A stretch of 64,000 nt of DNA from Amorphophallus konjac. Lineage: Eukaryota > Streptophyta > Magnoliopsida > Alismatales > Araceae. The position numbers were made by a program, and so were the translations under genes. Positions 57,927 to 64,000 of the stretch are shown here, piece after piece. The notes beneath the pieces were generated by a model. That model was not told where the DNA came from, made no database searches, and saw only the letters and a list, made by a program, of their open reading frames with translations. The stretch spans positions 569,148,140-569,212,139 of the forward strand of contig CM040121.1 of NCBI GenBank assembly GCA_022559845.1. Direction: 5' to 3'. The first letter of the stretch is position 1, and each line of letters starts with the position of its first letter.

Positions 57927-58308
57927 CATCCTCCCCTCTTTCTTTACACTTTTTTAGGGTTACCCTCTCTCGATGAAGGAAGGACTCTTTGTTCGGAAAT
58001 TCCTCTCGACGGACTAGGATCTCCTCCATCGGGACCTCCGTAAGTCCCCGACAGCGAAGGATTCCCTCTTCGTTAACTGTGCTGGTTGTACCATCGAAGT
58101 TCCCCGAAGCTAGTTGACCCATTTGTGGTGAGACGAGTGACCTTAGTTGACACGGCGGTGAATCAAATTGTAACTAGGGTCCTCTCTATTTTGTGTGAGC
58201 TTCAGATTTGTTAAAACAAAAAAAAATAAAAAAATAAAAACAAAAACAACAAAAGGGGCGTAAGAGCATCCACTTGTTTGATAATCTCTACTATTTGTTT
58301 GTTGGTGC

Positions 58309-58680
58309 ATGTTTTTGCGTTCTGGGAAAATTCTGAAAATGGCCCACGAGTCTTTTGAGGAGTACCACCCGGGTCGTGGCCACTCGGCTGACCCACATGT
58401 CCATTATATGGGCGCAGGCCCTTCCCACGAGTCCTCACAAGAGGTGCATGCTATTGTAGGGGACACATCCCCATCCCAGGACATCTCCTCCCTGTTGGTG
58501 TCCTTGCTAACACAGAGCTCAGTCCTGAGCAACTCCGAGCCTTTCAGGCCATTCTAAAGGGGAAATTTGTTTCTCCCGCTCCCCGGGAACCAACTCCAGC
58601 CATCATACCCCTCCAGGAGTCGGTACAGACTATCCCTTCCCTTTCACCGGTACAGGTCATTTCTTCTCCTTCGCTTCAAG
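58309..58680 (+). pseudogene. Tat/Ogre-like gag N-terminal fragment
   Basis: The frame starts with the LRSGK-type motif often seen at the start of Athila/Tat gag proteins, then low-complexity Ser/Pro sequence. It is cut at about 58682 by a chromovirus-derived segment and probably continues at 60560. 57932-58308 is presumed leader of the same element, with no gene seen. Confidence 0.4.
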
Positions 58681-58681
58681 G

Positions 58682-60559
58682 GCAGGCAAGTCACCCGGGC
58701 AGAGTTACAGAGGATAGATCCAGATATGTTGGATCGATACCAGAGCAACCCGGACCCCTACTCGACGGGGTCGAGCTTCTCCCACCCGGGGAGAATTGGT
58801 GCGAACACCAGAGCCAGAGATCGGCTCGACTCTGCAAGCCGCCAGTACCGGACACGCAGCACGACTCGAGCGACGCCAACATCCTTGTGGCTGGGGGACA
58901 GTCTTGAGTCTCCACTTGAGTTTTGATATTAGTATTTATTTAGGGTGTATTTGGTGTGTATTTGTGTGTTGGTATGTATTTGTGTATTTGGTGTGTATTT
59001 GTAATTTAGGTCCAAGGGATTTAATTTGGGTCCAAGGGAGATGGTCGAAGGGAGATAAAGACCAAGTTGCTATTGTTGACTAGGAGAGAGGGGCGCCTCC
59101 CCTCTCTCTCTTGTTCTTCCTTCTTACTCCCTTGCAACAGAGATTGCTGTGATTTTTGGGTGAGATGCCCTAAATCTTGAAGAGATTCCAAGTTCTAACC
59201 CTTCCTCTACATACCAGGTTCGATCACTGCCGCCGCCGCCATCCGTGCCGCCAACGAGCCGCTACAACGCATTCTCCAACCTGCTGTCCTGAGTGACGAA
59301 TTTCAGAACAGAAGGTTCAAGATCAGGTTGGTTCTCCTCATCCAGCCATCTGATCGACTTCAAATTTTGAGGACCTCATCCCCACGTCCTCCCCCATCTC
59401 CAGATAAAATTTCATACCGATCCGCCACCATTTGCCCCTCCGTCCACCGCCATCTCTCCACCCTTCACAGCCTGGCTGTGTGCAGATCTGTGAGACAACC
59501 ACCTGATCCACGAATTTTCCCACCCCCCAAATCATCTCCGATCGCCACCAAATTTGGTGTGCTTACCATTTGAGCCCCGGTCAAGCCCCTCTTTGAGGCA
59601 GATCACAGTCCGCCCTGCACCCCTGCCAGATCGAGATCCCATGTTGCAGAGTCTTTCATGGAAGATCAGGCCGTTGGATGGTCTTGGATTTCACGTAAGT
59701 CATAGCTCTTCGAGTCCTCTTCGTAATGGTGTCAGCCTCACTCTGATCCGACATCAGATCTGGGCACAGGAGTCGATTTCGTCAGGTCGTGCAGGTCTGT
59801 CCCAAGATAGGACTACGGGACAGTGTTGGGAGTTAAATCCCAATAAATATCCCGGCTCCGATCCAGCGACCGCCGCTCCCGGGCATCGACCAGGGACACT
59901 TCAGCAACGTCCTAGCCAGCCGCCGCAGCTAGAAGACGTCCGGACCTGCAGCCGCACCTGCTTGCTGTCCTGCGGGCCCGGGCAGAACCGAACCGAACTG
60001 GCAATCCGCCGCCGTCCCGAGCACTTCACGGACGTGCCGCCCATCAACCCAAGATCGGCACTCCCGGATCACTGTTGTAGCCTTTTACCTCCCTGCGTGG
60101 AGTGGGCTGTAATTTTATTGCTGTAGTTATTCACATTTACTGTACCGAGAGTTACGGTTCTTGGCCGGGAAGGTCTTCCCCACGTCCCGAGCGTAGAGGT
60201 ACGTTTTTGCTCCTCTCTCGTAGCTTTGCTCATTTCGTATATGTTTGAACGCCGCGCTTGCATGAGTTAGGAATTCTAGCCCGTTCAAATAACATCATCG
60301 CTGTGAGAGAGCGTACGTGACCCATCCCGTGACCCAATCCGGGCATGAAGGAGTGTTGACCGCCCTTAACTCTACGCCGGTTTCTCAACCGCGCGGATCC
60401 ACACGTTTCCCTCGCTTAGGGCAGTCCGCGAGCTCGTGTCTCTTGTTGAGGACATATCCTCCTCTTTTGGAACTCACTTGGTGTCGAGTTGGTCGCGTCA
60501 TTACTGGTCGTGTTACCAAATTGGTCGTGTCGTCACCTAGAGCCCCAGGTTCGCATCCA
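58682..60559 (+). mobile_element. Truncated chromovirus: chromodomain tail plus LTR, + strand
   Basis: It begins with the end of the chromodomain frame (VTRAELQRIDPDMLDRYQS), homologous to 50215-50500 but on +. An LTR starts about 58797 and is related to the 48242 family, including the inverted CCGGGAAGGTCTTCCCC-type segment near 60160. Everything upstream of the chromodomain is missing. The right border (about 60559) is uncertain. Confidence 0.65.
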
Positions 60560-63000
60560 ATCGATACCGAGTCGCATCCCGTCCAGTATCAAAAATGATA
60601 AAAGGTCCCTGGTATATCTCTTCCGGAGATCATTGGACGGCCCCGCTCTAGAATGGTTCTATTCCCTAGAGCCGAGCGAGGCTGAGAACTTTGATGCAGT
60701 TCAAAGGAAATTCCTTCAGAAGTACCGGGACTAGGTCGGCCCATCCCTTTCCATTACTGACCTGGTGGCTGAAAAAATGAGGGCGGACAAAGATTTCGTC
60801 TAATACGCCGACAGGTGGAGGTCCCTGGCCGAAAGAATAAGGGACACCCTCTCCGAATGATCGTGTCTAATGCCACCCCGCAGTTTAGACACGTCTTGGC
60901 CATGAATAAGCTCACCACCGTGGAGGAGCTATATGAGAGAGCCATATATGTCCAAACCCAGTTGAAAGACTCCCCTCTGATGCACATATTTGAGCCAGCA
61001 AAGCCCAGGATGGTCAGGAAAACAAACACTGGTGTCCAAGGTGGATAACAGAAGGGGTTGTAACAAATGAACAAGTAAGCACAGTTGGCAGCCCCAACCA
61101 GCCAACCAACCCAAGATTCCCACACATGTCACGACTTCCCCTCCAGAGTAGGGTCCCTACCCCTCACGTCCTCCACCACAAAACAATCCTCCCCAAAATA
61201 TGCCTCAACCATTTCAACCCCAGCAACAACAACCACCTCCCCAGTATCACCAAGTTCCGCCCCCTGGGAATTATGGTCCTCCCCAACAACAAAGGAGGCC
61301 AGTTGGCCCCAAGAGAGCCCATTATCCACCATTGTCGTAATCATTGCCGGACATATTCAATGCCCTCATGGCTGCCAACGCACTCACCCTGCCCAAGGAA
61401 AGACTTGTATGGCCCCCGAACGTTGACACTTCTAGATACTGTGTTTACCACAGACAGCCGGGTCATACCGTGAAAAATTGCTTCCATTTCAAAGATTATA
61501 TTTATGATATGAATGATGAAGGTGGGATTGACTAGGATGAAATGAGGCGATACATCGCCATTCTCAAAGCCAGGAGATCTCCTCCTAGACCACAATTCCA
61601 ACAACAACAGCAACAACAACAGCTTCAACATGCCCCACAACAGCAACCGAACATGGGCATTATTCAGAACCCACTTCCGGAGCACCCCCAGCCTAACCAT
61701 CAGGTCAACCCCAACTCCTCTTTCCAAGAAGTTAGAAGAGGGCAGGGTTGGCATATGGAAAGCACCTCCGTTCTTGCCGCCAACCATATTCCTAGCCAAC
61801 CTCCACGCCTTTCTCGGCCAACACCTCTCTCCCTACGACCTGCACTACAACCTGTAACGAGGCCTTCCCCACAGCCGCTCACGCCCTCTCATCTGCATCC
61901 CTACCACTAACTCCCCGTTGGCCTACCAGTAAACGCCCTCCACCATGCCCCTTAAACCCTCTCATCCTCTCTCATCCCTCCATTTCGCCATCTACCTCCA
62001 CTACACCTTCACCTATGCCTTCCAAACCTCTCATCATCCACCGTCTGTCCGAGGCCCCGTCTACCTCCACCAATACCCTCCAAACCCCTCATCACCCACC
62101 ATCCATCTCAGACCCCATCCACTTCCACTTTGCCTCCACCTCCACCTTCCAAACCCCTCATTACTCATCATCCATCAGAGGCCCTACACCCGCCATGCCT
62201 CCACCAATGCCCCCAAACAAACCACTCATCCCTTACCATCCATCTCAGACCCCATCCACTTCCACCATGCCCTCACTTGACAAACCCCTAATTAGAACCC
62301 CTACACCCATCATCACCCCAGTCTCACTAACTGTTCCTCCACCACTACCCCTCAAACCCTACCACACCTAACCCCATAGAGGTGCAAAAGCCGCAAGCAA
62401 TGGTGCTCTGGAGTGGGAGGATCTTTCACCGAGTATTCTCCCAGAATAGTCAAGCCCCCGAGTAGTCTTAGCCAGAGAGAGGCACTGAAGAGCAACTAGA
62501 AGAATCTATTTACCGGGACACAGTATGATTTGTTGAAACATTTGTACAAGACGCCCGCTCGGATCTCTATCATGGAATTAATCAAGAGGTCGAAAAGCCA
62601 CCAAGATGCTTTAATGGAATATCTTCAAAAGGTTATGGTGAATGAGGACCTCCCTGTAGAAAAGATCTCGGCAGTACTGACACTGACAGGCACACAACCA
62701 GCTATCGTGTTTCATGACCATGAGCTTGCTTCCAAGGAGGCTCAAAAATATGCATTGTATGTTTCAATAAAAATCAATGGAATGCCCGTGGATCCATGCT
62801 TGGTGGATACATGTGCATCTATAAACGTAATCTCTATGAGCACCCTCCAGTTGTGTGGAATTAACATGGAACATATAAGGCCCTCATCTATCACAGTCAC
62901 GGCCTATGACAATAGCAAAAGGCCACCAAAAGGGATGATTACCTTGAGTATAGAGTTGGGCCCGTCAGTCTCCACGGAATTCCATATTCTTGATATGGAT
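60560..63000 (+). pseudogene. Tat/Ogre-like gag and protease remnants
   Basis: Successive broken frames read as gag (FRRSLDGPALEWFYSLEP, FLQKYRD; then TTVEELYERAIYVQTQL; then CVYHRQPGHTVKNCFHFKD, a CX6HX4C-like site). A Gln- and Pro-rich linker with tandem repetition follows (61600-62390). A retroviral-type protease region comes next (62740-63000: SIKINGMPVDPCLVDTCASINVIS) with DTC where DTG is expected. Stops and shifts separate every piece. It is cut at 63001 by an LTR. Confidence 0.75.
61940..62390. repeat. Proline-codon minisatellite in the gag/protease linker
   Basis: Degenerate repeats of ccaaacccctcatcaccc and ccatctcagaccccatcc types. They produce Pro/His/Thr/Ser-rich frames in all three + frames. 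Confidence 0.6.
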
Positions 63001-63718
63001 TGTAACGACCCAAGATCCGGATACCGGGAAGAACCTGATACCATTCGAATCCTGGCCCGCCGCCCACGAGCCGGGAGGGCTCGGGAAGGCTAAAAAGGAG
63101 TGTAGAGGTACAAAGAAATAGAAAATAAAGCAGGACAATTCAACAATTAACAGAAATAAACAATCTAACTACAACAGAGTCCAACAAAAGTATAGTTTAA
63201 GGCAGAAGAACGTACCCAACACCGAGTGAACACTCGGCCCGGCGAGTTGGCAACTCAGAATCTCCGCACAGTACTCGAACCTCGAGGAAGAACCGCCGCA
63301 CCTGAAAAACAGGGGTGAGCCTCCTGTCACTGGCTCAGTAGGGGTCCCGCGGAACCCCAACCGAGAACAACGACAGTAGCATAAAGGAAAGTAGCAACAA
63401 CTACAGTAGGAACAGCGAACCGGTGGCCGGTCGAAACTCGGCACTACAGCTACTCCTACTGTACCGGAAAAAAACACGCCCCGATCTCACAGTCGAGGGA
63501 CTACCAAACTAATACGAACCACCCTAGCCATGCTACGGGGGAAAACGACCACGCTGTCGGGAACTCAACGCTCCTCGGCTACGGAGAAACACCCGAGACT
63601 ACGCACGAAACCCCGTCTCACAGACGGGAAATGGAAACCCGCAACACGACAACTCACGTCACGTGACGGGAGTACCGCCCACCAAAAGCAATGTCGGATG
63701 CGTCCACTGACGACTTAG
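63001..63718 (-). mobile_element. LTR fragment of the LARD family
   Basis: It starts TGTAACGACCC like 7711 and 13680 and follows the first ~850 bases of that LTR with substitutions and deletions. It stops where another LTR begins at 63719. No internal region is present. Confidence 0.8.
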
Positions 63719-64000
63719 TGATGCGGGACGGATACGTGACCTGGGACTCTAGCTCGCGGGCGTCCCAAGCGAGGGAAACGTGGGATCTTGCGCGGTTGAG
63801 TGTTGCACCCAAAAATTGTCTTGAATTAAATCAAAGATTTGTTGCTATGCAACGTTCGACGACAAGCACGACGTATCGTCGACATCGTCGGACTACGGAG
63901 TATCTCCGTAATTCAAGGTCTCTCGACCAGACAATACTATGGTCGCGACGTCACAGCAAGAAGATTGGCGAGGAAGATTCATGCGTATACCGATCAGGGT
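63719..64000 (-). mobile_element. LTR start of a chromovirus-related element, cut by window edge
   Basis: It begins TGATGCGGGACG, the + strand start of the 48242 LTR family, with loose similarity after that. It is truncated by the end of the window, so the element cannot be assessed. Confidence 0.45.

Larger units (their letters stand above)
45696..63000 (+). mobile_element. Degenerate Tat/Ogre-like Ty3/gypsy element with nested insertions
   Basis: A plus-strand LTR starts TGTAGACACG at 45696, with TATAAATA at 46269-46276. A long leader follows. Gag-type and protease-type fragments appear at 58309-58680 and 60560-63000. The stretch is interrupted by the chromovirus 48242-57926 and by 58682-60559. 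The limits and single-element interpretation are inferred from order and orientation. No RT or integrase of this element is in the window. Confidence 0.55.

Noticed and set aside
57775..58122. 115-codon minus frame across the 5' LTR border of the chromovirus
   Set aside because: It crosses the target duplication, so it is an accidental fusion of LTR and the flanking leader.

Overview
This window is flowering-plant nuclear DNA. Two spliced plant genes are recognisable: a HAD-family sugar phosphatase like Arabidopsis SGPP, and a dynamin-related protein of the DRP1 group, closest by eye to DRP1E. Almost everything else is nested transposable elements plus one endogenous badnavirus. The species cannot be named from the sequence.

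Layout. 1-2832 is a nearly identical copy of 26255-29086: the SGPP 3' exons on + and the DRP1 3' exons on -, tail to tail. 3316-6021 (unit A) and 6408-6725 plus 18342-20429 (unit B) are a second, older duplication. Unit B is split by a CACTA transposon (6726-18341), which holds a large non-coding LTR element (7711-16832) and a LINE fragment. A 297-bp hAT-type MITE (19728-20024) lies in B only; two other MITEs (3452-3608 and 3839-4406) lie in A only. An AT-rich stretch leads to the SGPP gene (22980-26776, +). The DRP1 gene follows on - (27735 to beyond the window), with introns greatly enlarged by insertions.

The most unusual object is 31705-40747, inside a DRP1 intron. It has hAT-like termini (CAGGGTTTGCCG, inverted), an exact 8-bp target duplication (catggacc), and an adjacent tandem copy of the target that serves as an empty site. 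Its interior is a rearranged badnavirus: movement protein, dUTPase, coat protein, protease, reverse transcriptase and RNase H on -, between 1,093-bp inverted arms that carry the viral intergenic promoter. A 91-bp mosaic of two viral fragments and a G-rich minisatellite lie outside each arm. The viral reading frames are broken by stops and frameshifts, and the protease active-site glycine is lost.

41918-64000 is still DRP1 intron and is a stack of LTR retrotransposons. It holds an LTR-like segment ending in a near-perfect 0.5-kb inverted repeat, and an old Tat/Ogre-like element on + (45696-63000). That element is split by a complete chromovirus (48242-57926, TSD catcc), by a truncated related LTR (58682-60559) and, at its end, by LTR fragments of the two other families (63001-64000). 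The GTPase P-loop exons of DRP1 must lie beyond the right edge.

Order of events visible from empty sites: A/B duplication, then separate MITE, hAT and CACTA insertions, then the LARD-like element into the CACTA. The 2.8-kb copy has only three differences that I saw, so it is either recent or an assembly artefact.
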